Source: Morinoia aosen (taxonomy: Eukaryota; Arthropoda; Malacostraca; Amphipoda; Talitridae). From it: a stretch of DNA of 64,000 nucleotides. The notes beneath the pieces are model-generated. The model ran no database searches and was not told the origin of the DNA. It saw only the letters and a program-made list of their open reading frames with translations. A program made the position numbers and the translations under genes. The stretch's first letter is position 1. Each line of letters starts with the position of its first letter. Positions 1 to 12,325 of this stretch are shown one piece after another. The stretch covers positions 62,001-126,000 of the forward strand of contig CM059558.1 in the NCBI GenBank assembly GCA_030386875.1. Direction: 5' to 3'.

Positions 1-2
1 AT

Positions 3-77
3 TCAATGCCGATTGATTCCAATTTGATCGCCTCCGTAGAAAAAGTCAGAAGCAACGCTACTTGTGCTGAACTTTAA
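3..77 (+). CDS. hAT transposase, C-terminal 24 codons (partial)
   Basis: In-frame codons from position 3 to the TAA at 75-77 encode the same C-terminus as the transposase of the complete hAT copy, including the segment SMPIDSNLIASVEKVR. The rest of the gene is upstream of the window. Only the extreme C-terminus is visible, so the intactness of this copy cannot be judged. Confidence 0.85.
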   Translation, partial: SMPIDSNLIASVEKVRSNATCAEL

Positions 78-180
78 AATTTGTCATCACGTAAAGGTAA
101 CTTGATACAGTCTTATCTAGCTCTTATTTTCGTCTTTGTAAATTGGCAGTACACTTGTTAATATAATCGGACTTGTTGTT

Positions 181-735
181 CGTGTAATTGTCACGGAATC
201 GCGTTGTTTGCAATGGGTGTTATTGATTTTTTTATGTGAATATGAACTTGTCAAATCCCTTTGTAATGAGTGGAGGTTGGTGGGATGCACAAGTTGGACC
301 CTCGTCTCACATTCTTGTAACTTACTACAGTGTGGTAAATCTGAGTGAGGCAGAATCTTGTCTTTCTAGTGTTGTTGTTGTCACGGAATCGTGTTGTTTG
401 CAATGGATGTTATTGATTTTTTTATGTAAGTCTGTACTTGTCAAATCACTTTGTAATGAGTGGAGGTTGGTGGGATGCACAAGTTGGACCCTCGTCTCAC
501 ATTCTTGTAACTTACTACAGTGTGGTAAATCTGAGTGAGGCAGAATCTTGTCTTTCTAGTGTTGTTGTTGTCACGGAATCGTGTTGTTTGCAATGGATGT
601 TATTGATTTTTTTATGTAAGTCTGTACTTGTCAAATCACTTTGTAATGAGTGGAGGTTGGTGGGATGCACAAATTGGAACCTCGTCTCACATTCTTGTAA
701 CTTACTACAGTGTGGTAAATGTGAGTGAGGCTGAA
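181..735 (+). repeat. 190-bp tandem repeat in the hAT 3' region (about 2.9 units)
   Basis: A 190-bp unit repeats almost three times between the transposase stop and the 3' terminus, recognisable by recurring 'gtcacggaatcg' and 'gaggttggtgggatgcac'. The same array occurs inverted at about 15351-15900 in the other copy. The apparent 96-100 residue ORFs across it are by-products of the repeat; I see no codon signature of a protein. Confidence 0.85.
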
Positions 736-1650
736 ACTTGTCTTTTTAGTGTTAAGTTGCAGTCAAATTAAATTAAGTGAATTCACATAATAAGAAAGTA
801 TATTATACGATATATCCGTTGAGTCTCTAGCAATATGGGGATACATATCTTATGAATATATGATTGGAAAGATACAGATATATGTACAGATACACACACA
901 TTTGCGTTTGTCTAATTGAGCTGGTTAATTCAATAAGTTCTACTTGATTTACCTTCTTTATGTTAACAACACAAAAAATTCGAGAAAAATACCTTCTTAA
1001 GCATTGTTATCTAGCTCGATACTCTTATGCGACTAGAGTGTATCTCTTGGCGATGATCAAGCAAAATTCATTATATAAGTTACATAGTAGTTTCGATGTA
1101 CTGAGCAGTTCTCGACTTTCTAAGAGGAAATATGTTGGTTAAGTGAAAATATAGATATTAGAAGTTAATAAAAAGCAAATTCCTCTAGTTGGCTTGCAAA
1201 AATTGTTAATCGATGTTTGTGCTGCTGTTCAAAATTGTTTCCATAAATAAATGTTTCGAGTGTTACTTTGCCTTTCATTTCCTCTTACTATGTCTTTGCT
1301 TCTCTCTGCTATTCAGGAGTAGATCGCTTGGCATCGTAACGGTACTTAACGCATATTGAACAGCTTGTAATTAGGTCATCAAACAAAAAAGATAAAGAAC
1401 AGAGAGAGCTACATAAAAAGTTGCACTTATCGTGACACATCTGACTCCGAAAAGTCAAAGAATTTCATTTTCAAATAGCGCACGAACCCTGTTGTTGTGT
1501 CATTTTTTCACATAGAAACATAGAAGCCTTGAACATTTTAATGCAATTGCAGCAGTGGGCTTTTTTGACATTTTAGGGTAATTTAATCATTTTTAGGGTA
1601 ATCTGGAACAAAATTTTAGGGTAGGAAGTTTCTCACCCGTGGAAGCCCTG
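736..1650 (+). other. hAT 3' non-coding region with subterminal repeats
   Basis: This is non-coding interior of the hAT copy. Near the terminus (about 1570-1625) the motif ttttagggta recurs three times. The same motif occurs, as taccctaaaa, at both ends of the complete copy. Clustered subterminal motifs are known transposase-binding sites in hAT elements; that role here is inferred. The 60-codon ORF at 960-1142 is short and unrecognised. Confidence 0.6.
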
Positions 1651-1772
1651 CTTGACGAAGACTGGCTCACGCTTCAGTATGCCAGTAGCAGTCAGGGGGA
1701 GAGTACGAGCAAGACTGGCGGCTCCAAACAACGAGTTGCTACAGCTGATGGGTTTAGCTATTGTCGCAATGA

Positions 1773-2156
1773 AAAAGAAAAAAAAGAGTCGCGAAAACTC
1801 GCTCAAAATGGGCTAAGGGATGGTTCATTAACAGAAGTGAACATTCAAATGTGAAATTGCTGAATGAACTCCACAGCATTGAACCAGGAGATTGGCATAA
1901 TTATATGCGTATGAACTACGAAACATTCTGTGAGCTATTCCATCTAGTATCTCCATTAATATCCAAAGAAGATACAGTTATGAGACAACCTATTCCTGCA
2001 TATGAGCGTCTGTCGGTGACCCTGCGATTTCTTACTACTGGACGATCTTTTGAAGATCTCAAGTTCTCTGTTGCCATAGCGCCAAATACCATTGGAAAAA
2101 TCATACCTGAGACCTGCCGAGCGATTTGAGCTGTGCTACGTCATCAATATATGAAG
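1773..2156 (+). pseudogene. PIF/Harbinger transposase, exon 1 (N-terminal half, one nonsense codon)
   Basis: The frame is open from 1773 (after a TGA at 1770-1772) and encodes a basic start (KRKKRVAK) followed by KWAKGWFINRSEHSNVKLL and RFLTTGRSFEDLKF, typical of the N-terminal helical region of HARBI1/PIF transposases. A TGA at 2127-2129, within IIPETCRAI*AVLRHQYMK, interrupts the frame where a sense codon is expected. The exon ends at 2156 in phase 0 with donor gttagt, and the product joins in frame to exon 2 at 12326. No convincing initiator ATG is visible; the true N-terminus may lie in another frame upstream or have been lost at the hAT junction. Confidence 0.85.
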
Positions 2157-2226
2157 GTTAGTAAATCTGTAATTAGGTCTCCAAGATTTATTAGAAAAAA
2201 CGATGAAATTGAATGTGAAAAGGCAT

Positions 2227-2615
2227 GCATTGTATTTAAACCATGATTTAAAGAAAACCGATAGAGTTGAAACATTTATAGTTCCTTTATGAACATAATG
2301 CAATATCAGATAGATAATTACCTGTGATTGTATATAAACCATGATATAAAGAAAACCGATAGAGTTGAAACATTTATAGTTCCTTTATGAACATAATGCA
2401 ATATCAGATAGATAATTACCTGTGATTGTATATAAACCATGATTTAAAGAAAACCAACAGAGTTGAAACATTTATAGTTCCTGTATGAACATAATGTAAT
2501 ATCAGATAGATATTTACCTGTGATTGTATATAAGCCATGATATAAAGAAAACCGACAGAGTTGAAACATTTAGAGTTCCTTTATGAACATAATATAATAT
2601 CAGATACATAATTAG
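2227..2615. repeat. 98-bp tandem repeat in the Harbinger intron (about 4 units)
   Basis: Four copies start near 2229, 2327, 2425 and 2523, exactly 98 bp apart. Each contains 'attgtatataaaccatgat', 'gagttgaaacatttatag' and 'cctttatgaacataat'. They lie in the transposase intron just after the exon 1 donor. No protein-coding potential is apparent. Confidence 0.9.
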
Positions 2616-2689
2616 CCTCATAACTGCTATTCATTTATGACTGACATTTAAAATTATTCATACAATGTATGTCTATCCATAATACAAAT

Positions 2690-3061
2690 TTATTGCAAAG
2701 TAAAGCTCAAAGGCCCTCTTACTATTTGCGTATTTCTATCTAGTTCATTCATTTGAGCTAGAAACAATACATCATTGATTAATTTCTCTGCAATTGGTTG
2801 CATAGAGGACGGTGCCCGACGTAGTTTATTAGCGAAAGTTTTTGCAACTAAATCCCACTCGTCCTCTACCCTGGAGGATGTGATGCGTTCCGGGATTGCA
2901 GCCAGCACCTTATCAGACTGTGAGAGTTCTTCCTTTTTAGCTCTTTTCCTGTTTGGAGCAGCAGCCACAGATGCAAAAGAAGTTGAGGGTGCATCATTAG
3001 CTCTGACTTCTTCAAGTCCCTCTCCAGTGTCGCTTGGCTCATGTTCATCTTCATTTATTGT
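2690..3061 (-). pseudogene. MADF-BESS partner protein, exon 2 (BESS half)
   Basis: Read on the minus strand, an acceptor ttatttctcctcag precedes 3061, and the frame runs 124 codons to the stop at 2690. The start is acidic (TINEDEHEPSDTGEG). A basic patch (NRKRAKKEE) follows, then a BESS-like motif: DEWDLVAKTFANKLRR ... AEKLINDVLFLAQ. BESS motifs mediate protein-protein contacts in MADF proteins. The phase-0 start matches the phase-0 donor of the MADF exon at 13960. It lies inside the transposase intron on the opposite strand. This exon is intact; the gene is called a pseudogene because exon 1 has a nonsense codon. Confidence 0.82.
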
Positions 3062-3500
3062 CTGAGGAGAAATAATGAATGCATGAATATTAAAATATGG
3101 TTATTGGGAATAAATAAATATGTTTTATTTTATAATATAAGTAAAATTAATAAACGCTAGGTGAATATTTACATGTTTAAACGCCATAATGGGCTGTATA
3201 GATGGCAACTCACGCCGGCGCCATAATTTTACCCTGGTCGCCTTGACCATAACCGACTGTCATTTAAATTTAATCACTTCTTTCTCTGTATTAGGGAAAC
3301 ATGTCCTGAAATTTTCGTGTATATCCATTCTGTCGTTCTTGAGTTATTTTGCACACAAACAAACGAAAGTGCACAAACGCACACACAAAAGACAAACCGA
3401 ATTCATTAACGACAGCTGCCGTCTTCAGCGTGGATAATAATTGATAAAGACGAATTTATGATGAAACTCCCCAAATTCATAAAAAATAGACTGTTGCAAT
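3062..3500. other. Harbinger intron sequence, no gene seen
   Basis: This stretch is intron for both Harbinger genes, up to the BEL target site. It has short AT-rich and CA-rich stretches and no ORF with recognisable content. The GTTT at 3501-3504 is the left copy of the BEL target duplication. Confidence 0.6.
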
Positions 3501-3504
3501 GTTT

Positions 3505-5088
3505 TATGGAGAATTCTGAACTTCCCCATTGCCCTGTGAGACGCATTACGGTTTAAACTTTAGTACCTTCGCATCATGGCTAGAGGCAGGTGAGGTGGGA
3601 GCTGCGTTGCGGCAACTTAGGTGCTTCATTTGTATTCCAATTGATACTTTAGGTTGATCCCTTTAGTTGCAGTGGTACCCGTTTGGTATCTCTTGCTTTC
3701 ATTCCTTATTTTAAGTTGCGACTTCCTAGTTATGGTGGCGACTTCTAGTCACGATCTCAGCGGCTACCAATCCCGAGAGTAAAGGCGTTCCGCAGTCGTG
3801 GGTGCCGACGCTCGGTGTTCAGCCGTGGCACGACCTCAAGCACGTGTCCCGGTGGATCGCTTCTTCACTTATTCTCTCTATTTTCTAAAGCCATCTTTGC
3901 TTCTATTTCCTATGAATTAATCACCTTGTCCTATTGCCCTGATCGATAACCTTGCCATAGTTAATTGTATGACTGTGCGTGTGAGTGATCTTGTTAAGCT
4001 ACCTTAAATTTCTTGAACTATGAAATCCTTAACCTTAAATATCTTCGATATCTTAATACTATGATACCTTAAATTCTTATAACCTAAATCTATTTCGAGC
4101 TTGCTTGGAATGGGCCCTTAACCTTTTTCCTTAACTTAATTAGCCTACCTGGAGCCTAACTGAAAGACGGCTTACCGGCTGTCTAACTCTCCGGGTGGTA
4201 CTATTAACTCTTAACCTAATTCTATTTTCCTAAACTTGCTCTTTGCTTGAGCCTTTTTCTTGACGTTAACCATCTTTCCAACTCTACGAGTGGCTTCCAC
4301 ACTGAGGCATAATTAAACTCAGGTTAGCCTATGAAATAATCCTGCTATAGTGTTCTTATTTGCTGCAAAATCACTATGAATAACTTCTTACTCCATTAAT
4401 TTCTCCATTGCAGTAATTCATTTGTTTCATTTTAGTATCTGCACCTTCGGGCTCCAAAAGCCCAGCTTGAGGCTGCTCCACCGGGGACGATGCGGGACGG
4501 CTGGTTTTAATTCGGCGCAGCGATCTCAGACGAGGCTGTCATTTCGGTTGTGCGGTGCTGGCTACCCTGGGTGTCGATCGGGCTACTGAACAGCGTTAAA
4601 CTACCGGGAATTCTCGGGGCCGTCCGGCTTGAATTTTGTCGGCTGGGCGAACGGCCAGTCCTTCCGGAGGGCCACGCCGCAAGCTGATTAGGATCGCCGC
4701 TGAAGAAAGAATAGTTTCGCGCTTTCGTAGTGGTAACAGTGCTGCTGCGTTTTTTAGCCACCACGCTAGGAGTCGCCATTTTGTTAATTTATAGTGACCG
4801 TCTTCTTTCATTCATCTAGGTTAACCCTAGAACTTTCGTTCCTGAATTTTGTTGTTGTTAATTAGAATCGATGTAGCTTTGTAATCTTACACCAGCAGAG
4901 CCGGCATTAGTGTTAAGATTTGTCCTAGTTTATTAATTATTGTTCCTGGCTCGTGAATCTACGATCCTGATGTTCGGGCTTTTGAATGGTTCGTATCATC
5001 TGAATTTGCTGCTACTTGCAGAGTTGAATAAACTTTCTTGCTGTCATTCCCTGTTTACCTTTCAACCTATTTGTGTGGATTCTCCACA
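3505..5088 (+). repeat. BEL 5' LTR
   Basis: This 1584-bp LTR is nearly identical to 10670-12254. I counted by eye five substitutions (for example c/t at 3941 versus 11103, and c/g near 4777 versus 11942) and one 1-bp indel. That is about 0.3-0.4 percent divergence, so the insertion is recent. An antisense 71-90 codon ORF inside the LTR is discussed among the rejected items. Confidence 0.93.
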
Positions 5089-5270
5089 CAAAGACATACT
5101 GAGTTTAATTGTTTCTTTTTGCAGCTTCGTTGGCGTGAGAGCTGAATTAAGGCAAATTGTCGTACTAATCATTTATTACTTTTACATTTATAGGGTGTAT
5201 TTTGAGCCTTCGTTGACTTCAGCTGGATTTATTTCGTGCATTTTGTCAATAATTTCCCAGTTCCAGGAAA

Positions 5271-8200
5271 ATGGAGGCTTCTCTAGCTCAGAAGCGCGGT
5301 GTGGTTAAGCGTAAAATAACCATGGCGCTGAAGCGGGCTCGAGAGGTTGCTGATGTCGGGTTGCCAGCCGAGAAGGAAGCGCTGCGAGATCTGGTGAAGC
5401 GCGACCTCCACAAGGTAAGCTCGATTGATGAAGAAATTATAGAAAAGCTGCTCGAGAAAAAGGGGTCTGAAGAAGAGTTGAATGCCGAGATAGATCGGCA
5501 GATGAGTTACGCTGTTGAGGTAGAGTTGGCCTTGGGTGATTTGTCAGAGAGTGGTGAACGTCCTAGATCTGAAAGGGTTAATACAGATTCTCTTGCTATG
5601 AAGGATGTTAAATTGCCTCCGTTGAAAATAGACATCTTTAAAGGCGATACTGATGATTCACTCAAGTACCACAGTTTCTTGACGCAATTTGAGAACGCCA
5701 TTGGTGGTCGTAAAGGTTTGTCGAACTCTGCCAAACTGACTTATTTAAAGAGCTTAGTTTCCGGGTATGCCCGTAAGTTAATTGAACACTTGACTATTAA
5801 TGATGTAAATTACGACGTGGCGTTGGGGTTACTCGAGGCTGAGTTTTTGGATAAGAAATCTATTGTTGGCAAGTTAAGCGTAAAGCTGTTTGGGTTGAAA
5901 TGTGGCGTAGATAAGCACTTTTCGGAAACTAGGTTGTACATCAGTGAGGTGAGAGGCATAATTTCTGACGTCGGTAATTACGGCTGTGATGTTCTTAACT
6001 GTGATGCGGGTGGTGTCCTCGTTGGTCATTTGGTTTTCTCTAAACTACCCATGTTGTTTAAGCAGGAACTAGCCCGGAAGTTAGGCAATAATTGGCCATC
6101 TCTCTCAGATATTTTTGAGAATTACCATGACGTTATAAAGACCCTAAATTTGAGGACGTTTCCAGAAGAAAGTAAAGCTGGGGTCAAGTTTCCTCCTTAT
6201 GCAGTGAAGCATGTAGCTACCGCTAAGCCTGAAGAGGCGCCTCTATTTGCAAACATTGCGGTGGCTTCAGCTGAACATAGAGCCTGTAAGTTCTGTGCTA
6301 GTCATTCTCACAGCATGGTAAATTGTACGGTGTACCCTAACTACGAGAGTAGGGTTGAGCGTTGCAGAGAACTTAAGATGTGCGAGAGGTGTACTAGTCT
6401 CAAGCACGATGCAAACTCTTGCTCGGCCAAATTGGACTACGAGTGTAGGCACTGCAAACGTAAGACGCATATTGCCGCCCTGTGTGAGAATTATAAACCT
6501 CGTAACGTATCTTCTAACTTTTGTTTTAATTCCGCAGCTGAAGTGGCGTCTGCTTACCTGTTACCCACCGTTACGTTGCCCATTAGGCGGGGGAACTGTG
6601 TTACTGCGGCTAGAATGCTGATAGACACCGGGTCTCAACGATCGTACGTCGCATCCAGTGTGGTGGATAAGCTCGGCATTTCTGTGGGGCTGAAACATAC
6701 CAGGTATGCGGTGAACTCCTTCTTGCAGAAAGGCTTCAGAGACTTCGCTGAGGTGAGCCTGTCATTGGGGTTGTTGAACGGGTCTAAGCCGCTGCAGGTA
6801 CCGATATTGGTAGATTCAGCTCTTGATATGAAGTTTGAGGTGCATTCCTTGGCTAAAGCGGTGACTAATATTAAGTGTTATGGCACGTTGGCAGATAGCT
6901 CCTTTGCGGAGCCGCTGGTTTCAGAGGAGATAAAGCTTGACGGAATCATAGGTGTGGATATCATTCAGTGTCTAAACGACTTCAAAATTGCTCCCTGTAT
7001 GAAGGGAGCGGCCTTTTTGTGGTCAAATAAATTGATTCCTTTTGGGAACATTGAACATTTCTTGTCCCGTGGTCAGGCAGTGCAGATGCACAAAGAGTTA
7101 CGAAACCGCAAGCTAAATTGCGAGGCTGCTGTTAATTTCGTGCTTGAGCCGAAACAATGTTACCCAGATCCAATGAACGCCGCTTTGGCAAATAGCAGTG
7201 TTGAAGGGAATATTGAGAAGTTGTATGGCTTAGAAACTATTGGTGTTAATGAAGAGCAATCAAACATGTTGGATGAGAAGGTTTTAAGTGAATTCGATTC
7301 TGGCATCGAACTGAAAGACGGGCAGTACCACGTGAAGCTCCTCTGGAAGGAAAATATCAGTAGCGTCGGTAGCAATTTTTCAGTGGCGAGAGCCGTGCTT
7401 AACAGGGTAGTGGAAAGATTAACTGAACGAGGATTGTATGATGCCTATGATGGGATTTTAAATCAGCAGCTGCAGGAGGGCATTATTGAGGAGATACCGT
7501 TATACTCCAGTGAACGCAGAATTTATCTTTCTCATCGTGAAGTAGTGAAAGAAGAGCCCACTTGTACCACGAAAGTTAGGCCCGTGTTAAATTGTAGTGT
7601 AAGGACCGGAAAAGCTCCATCATTAAATGAAGCCGCTTATGCGGGTGTCGACCTAACGAACAATTTGTTTCATTTATTGATTGCTCTTAGGCAAGACGAC
7701 CACTTGGTGCTGGCTGACATTCAAAAGGCTTTCTTGCAGGTGAAGCTAACTCGTGACGACGACAGAAATAAATTTTGTATCGTGTGGATGCGCGAGGGAG
7801 AATTGCGTGTTTTCAGGTACACTACGTTGGTGTTTGGATTTGTTGCTAGCTTGTTTGTGTTGTCTCGCGTCATTCAAAAACACGTTGAAAACTACCCGCA
7901 GGATCTGTGTAGTGAAATTTTGCTGTAGCGCATGTACGTTGATAATTTATATATCACAGGTTCTGATGCAGAGAAGTTGGAAAGTTTGTACAGGAAAGCA
8001 TATTCCCGTATGGCTGATGCTGGTTTCAACTTGCGGTCGTGGACGTCTAACAACGAAAAGCTAAATGAGGTTTTTTCTGCCGATGGAGTGAGTGTGAACC
8101 ATGCTGAACCGTACGAGAAAGTTCTGGGCTATCGCTATGATAAAATTTCAGACGAGTTTAGTGTGGATTTCGCATGTAAACGTGACAACCAACCGGTAAC

Positions 8201-10640
8201 GAAAAGAAGGGTGCTGGCTAAGTTAGCGCAGTGCTTTGACCCTCTTGGGTTGGTTGCACCAGTCACGATTAGAGGGAAGGGTTTGTTAAGAGAGGTGTGG
8301 AAATTGAATCTAGAGTGGGACGATGTGCTGCCGCATGAACTGTTGAGAGTTTGGGAAAAATTGCGTGAGGATTTGGACCAGCTGAGCAATCTTGGCTTCG
8401 AGAGGAAAACCTTTTACTCCAATGATGAAGTGGACCTTATTTTTTTTACAGATGCTTCTAAATCAAACTATGGATTTTGTTGTTATATTTCCTCTAAGAA
8501 ATTGAAACCTTCGCTCTTGTTTTGTATAAATAAGATAGCCCCGTTAAAAGGTAAAACTTTGCCCACCTTAGAGCTATTGGCAATATTTTTGGCGCTCAAG
8601 TGTGCCGGTAACATTATTGCTGCATTAGAAACAGTTAAAGTGAAAAATTTGATAGTTGCCAGCGATGCGCAAGTTGCGCTTTCGTGGGTGTTGAATGGAG
8701 AAGTGAAAACGCGCAATGTATTCGCCAGTAATAGGGTGAAAGACATTAACATGCTTTGTGCTGAATTAACTAATAAAACTAAAATTCCCTGTTCTTTCAG
8801 ATATGTACCGCCTGAGTCAAACCCCGCGGATATGATTACCCGGGGCTTAACCATGAAATAATTTCTAACCAAACTAGAGTTTTGGCGCTATGGCCCTAAC
8901 TTTTTGAGCTCAATTGACAGCTGGCCATCGGATGCGTTGAAATGCGTATCATTGTCCAACCAAAAATTATTGTTATGTGCATCCCAAGTAGAGCCTGCTC
9001 CTGTCTTAGAGGCGGTATTTCCTGCTGACAAGTATTCTAGTTTGAGCAAGCTTCTTGGCGTTACTGCCACTTTATTTAAAGTAAAGAACTGGCTGAAGAG
9101 TGTCAATCGCTCGTGGCTGGATTGCCTTAACAATGCACGAATCTATTGGCTGAAAAATCAGCAAAAAGTAAGCTTTTCTGAAGAGTATAAATTTCTTTCC
9201 CGGCCGCAGGACGCCGTTGCAAAGGACGTGCCGTCATTGGTGCTAAACTTGAACTTGTTTATCGATGGTGACGGTTTGATTCGATCCCGAGGTAGACTAA
9301 ATAAATGTAACTATATTAGCTACGGTGTGGCTAATCCCATTCTTTTATCCCGCAGCGCATTTCTTACTAAATTGATTATAAAAGACTGTCACCTAAAATG
9401 CTCCCATCTAGGAGTTGGGTCCACGTTGAATACCCTGCGCAATTGTGGCTATTGGCTACCTAAGGCACGGCCTATAATTCGTGCTACCTTGCAAGAGTGT
9501 GTGGTTTGTCGAAAAATAAATGCGGTACCTTACAAATACCCTAAAGTAACTGATCTACCCGGTGATCGGGTAAATTTTGTGCGGCCTTTCACTCACGTGG
9601 GGGTGGACTTCACTGGTCACTACAATGTAAAATTGGGAGATCAAACTGTTAAAATGTACATCTTGATCTTTACTTGCATGGCAGTTCGGGCTGTGCATCT
9701 GGAATTAATTCCGGACATGTCCACTACATCATTTCTAGCGGCATTCGTTAGGTTTACCAACAGATTTGGTATTCCGCAGGCAGTGTACAGCGATAATGCT
9801 CCTTCATTTTTGCAGGCTGCGGTATACCTTGGGAAGTCGCTTGCTGACGACTATGTTTCTGAGTACCTGTCACGTAATAACATAAAGCATGTCCGCATTC
9901 CCTTATATTCCGCTTGGGTTGGCGCTTGCTGGGAGCGGATGTTGGGGGTCGTTAAACGATGCCTTTACAAAGTTGTGGGTAAAGCCAAAATGGAATATTT
10001 CAACTTTTTAACTATAATTTCTGATGTGCAAGAGGCTGTTAATTCTAGGCCCCTGACTTACCGAGATACTTCGAATGTGGCGTGCGAAGTAATTACCCCG
10101 AATTCCTTTATAAAATTAGCGCCTGCAGGAAATTTAATGTATCAAACTTCTGCTGGAGAAGAATTGCTCCGGCCATCCCGGACAACCCTCCTGCAAACTT
10201 TAGATGTACGTAACGAAATGATTGATAAATTTAAAGACTTATTTTTTGCAGATTACCTACTTTCCCTGAGAGAGCGAAGCGCAGATTCCTTCCAGCCAGC
10301 GTGGAAAGACCGCATCAGAATCGGTGATGTCGTGCTCATATTTTCGCCGGTGAAGCCGCGAGCGCTCTGGGCCTTGGGTAAAGTAATTAAATTGTATTCA
10401 GGTGCAGATGGCTGCACTCGGTCGGCTCAAATACTTCGAGCGGATCGTACAGTGGGAGATTACGCCGTCTCCTTGCTTTATCCTCTAGAGTTACATACAA
10501 GTTATGTCCGAACGCATCAAATCCCCGTAAACAATCAAATTAATAATGAAAATGAATCTACTGGTTCGCCGGGTCCAGTGCGGCCTTGCAGGGCGGCCGC
10601 CGCTGCTTGTAGGCAGCGATTGAAACCTAAATACACATGA
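5271..10640 (+). pseudogene. BEL/Pao Gag-Pol polyprotein with two nonsense codons
   Basis: One frame of 1790 codons is broken only by TAG at 7926-7928 (codon 886) and TAA at 8859-8861 (codon 1197). Domains in order are: a basic/coiled N-terminus; a DUF1759-like Gag region (about 110-290); three CCHC knuckles (CKFCASHSHSMVNC, CERCTSLKHDANSC, CRHCKRKTHIAALC); an aspartic protease (LIDTGS, D452); RT with DIQKAFLQ (D816) and YVDN (889-892); RNase H (FFTDAS, TLELLA, ASDAQ, NPADM); an integrase with an HHCC region and D,D,E in GVDFTG, YSDNAP and ACWERM; and a DUF5641-like C-terminus (WKDRIRIGDVV). The second Asp of the usual YVDD box is Asn. The polyprotein would assemble particles and copy the element in the cytoplasm. 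With two stops this copy is probably non-autonomous. The ATG at 5271 is the first in frame after the leader. Confidence 0.9.
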
Positions 10641-10669
10641 ATGTGCATTTTTTTTTTAGTCCCCGGAGG

Positions 10670-12254
10670 TATGGAGAATTCTTAACTTCCCCATTGCCCT
10701 GTGAGACGCATTACGGTTTAAACTTTAGTACCTTCGCATCATGGCTAGAGGCAGGTGAGGTGGGAGCTGCGTTGCGGCAACTTAGGTGCTTCATTTGTAT
10801 TCCAATTGATACTTTAGGTTGATCCCTTTAGTTGCAGTGGTACCCGTTTGGTATCTCTTGCTTTCATTCCTTATTTTAAGTTGCGACTTCCTAGTTATGG
10901 TGGCGACTTCTAGTCACGATCTCAGCGGCTACCAATCCCGAGAGTAAAGGCGTTCCGCAGTCGTGGGTGCCGACGCTCGGTGTTCAGCCGTGGCACGACC
11001 TCAAGCACGTGTCCCGGTGGATCGCTTCTTCACTTATTCTCTCTATTTTCTAAAGCCATCTTTGCTTCTATTTCCTATGAATTAATCACCTTGTCCTATT
11101 GCTCTGATCGATAACCTTGCCATAGTTAATTGTATGACTGTGCGTGTGAGTGATCTTGTTAAGCTACCTTAAATTTCTTGAACTATGAAATCCTTAACCT
11201 TAAATATCTTCGATATCTTAATACTATGATACCTTAAATTCTTATAACCTAAATCTATTTCGAGCTTGCTTGGAATGGGCCCTTAACCTTTTTCCTTAAC
11301 TTAATTAGCCTACCTGGAGCCTAACTGAAAGACGGCTTACCGGCTGTCTAACTCTCCGGGTGGTACTATTAACTCTTAAACCTAATTCTATTTTCCTAAA
11401 CTTGCTCTTTGCTTGAGCCTTTTTCTTGACGTTAACCATCTTTCCAACTCTACGAGTGGCTTCCACACTGAGGCATAATTAAACTCAGGTTAGCCTATGA
11501 AATAATCCTGCTATAGTGTTCTTATTTGCTGCAAAATCACTATGAATAACTTCTTACTCCATTAATTTCTCCATTGCAGTAATTCATTTGTTTCATTTTA
11601 GTATCTGCACCTTCGGGCTCCAAAAGCCCAGCTTGAGGCTGCTCCACCGGGGACGATGCGGGACGGCTGGTTTTAATTCGGCGCAGCGATCTCAGACGAG
11701 GCTGTCATTTCGGTTGTGCGGTGCTGGCTACTCTGGGTGTCGATCGGGCTACTGAACAGCGTTAAACTACCGGGAATTCTCGGGGCCGTCCGGCTTGAAT
11801 TTTGTCGGCTGGGCGAACGGCCAGTCCTTCCGGAGGGCCACGCCGCAAGCTGATTAGGATCGCCGCTGAAGAAAGAATAGTTTCGCGCTTTCATAGTGGT
11901 AACAGTGCTGCTGCGTTTTTTAGCCACCACGCTAGGAGTCGCGATTTTGTTAATTTATAGTGACCGTCTTCTTTCATTCATCTAGGTTAACCCTAGAACT
12001 TTCGTTCCTGAATTTTGTTGTTGTTAATTAGAATCGATGTAGCTTTGTAATCTTACACCAGCAGAGCCGGCATTAGTGTTAAGATTTGTCCTAGTTTATT
12101 AATTATTGTTCCTGGCTCGTGAATCTACGATCCTGATGTTCGGGCTTTTGAATGGTTCGTATCATCTGAATTTGCTGCTACTTGCAGAGTTGAATAAACT
12201 TTCTTGCTGTCATTCCCTGTTTACCTTTCAACCTATTTGTGTGGATTCTCCACA
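10670..12254 (+). repeat. BEL 3' LTR
   Basis: This 1585-bp LTR begins TATGGAGAATTC immediately after the purine run and ends GGATTCTCCACA before the target duplication GTTT. It has one extra A relative to the 5' LTR, in a run near 11380. Confidence 0.93.
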
Positions 12255-12325
12255 GTTTATTCAGAAATTAGTATTACTAGAATATGTTTAAAAGTGTAAA
12301 ATTAAGAATGAAATTTTGTTTCCAG

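Larger units (their letters stand above)
1..1650 (+). mobile_element. hAT transposon, truncated copy (3' end only)
   Basis: This is the 3' part of a hAT element that continues beyond the left window edge. It matches the reverse complement of 14444-16093 without any length change (paired positions sum to 16094), and the copies look nearly identical by eye; one difference noticed is ggaag versus ggaac near 1626. The terminus is 1650 (GTGGAAGCCCTG), the inverse of the CAGGGCTTCCAC terminus of the complete copy. The next 8 bases, cttgacga (1651-1658), would be the target-site duplication, but its partner lies outside the window. Confidence 0.9.
3505..12254 (+). mobile_element. BEL/Pao LTR retrotransposon, full length
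   Basis: This is an 8.75-kb element with direct LTRs at 3505-5088 and 10670-12254, each starting TATGGAG and ending CTCCACA, flanked by a 4-bp duplication GTTT (3501-3504 and 12255-12258). One reading frame encodes Gag, protease, RT, RNase H and integrase in the order protease-RT-RNase H-integrase. The CCHC knuckles and DUF1759/DUF5641-like regions place it in BEL/Pao. A purine run (ccccggagg) abuts the 3' LTR, as expected for the plus-strand primer. There is no room for an envelope gene: integrase ends at 10640 and the LTR starts at 10670. It sits in the intron shared by the two Harbinger genes. Confidence 0.93.

Noticed and set aside
236-728. Overlapping 96-100 codon ORFs in the hAT (also 15366-15858)
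   Set aside because: They are the 190-bp tandem repeat read in one frame, lie after the transposase stop and have no known domain.
4507-4779. Antisense 90-codon ORF in the BEL LTRs (also 11673-11930)
   Set aside because: It is present in both LTRs only because LTRs are duplicated; the 3' copy lost the first ATG, and no domain is recognised. It is possibly functional antisense, but unsupported.
10641-10669. Envelope gene making the BEL element a retrovirus
   Set aside because: Only 29 bases separate the integrase stop from the 3' LTR.
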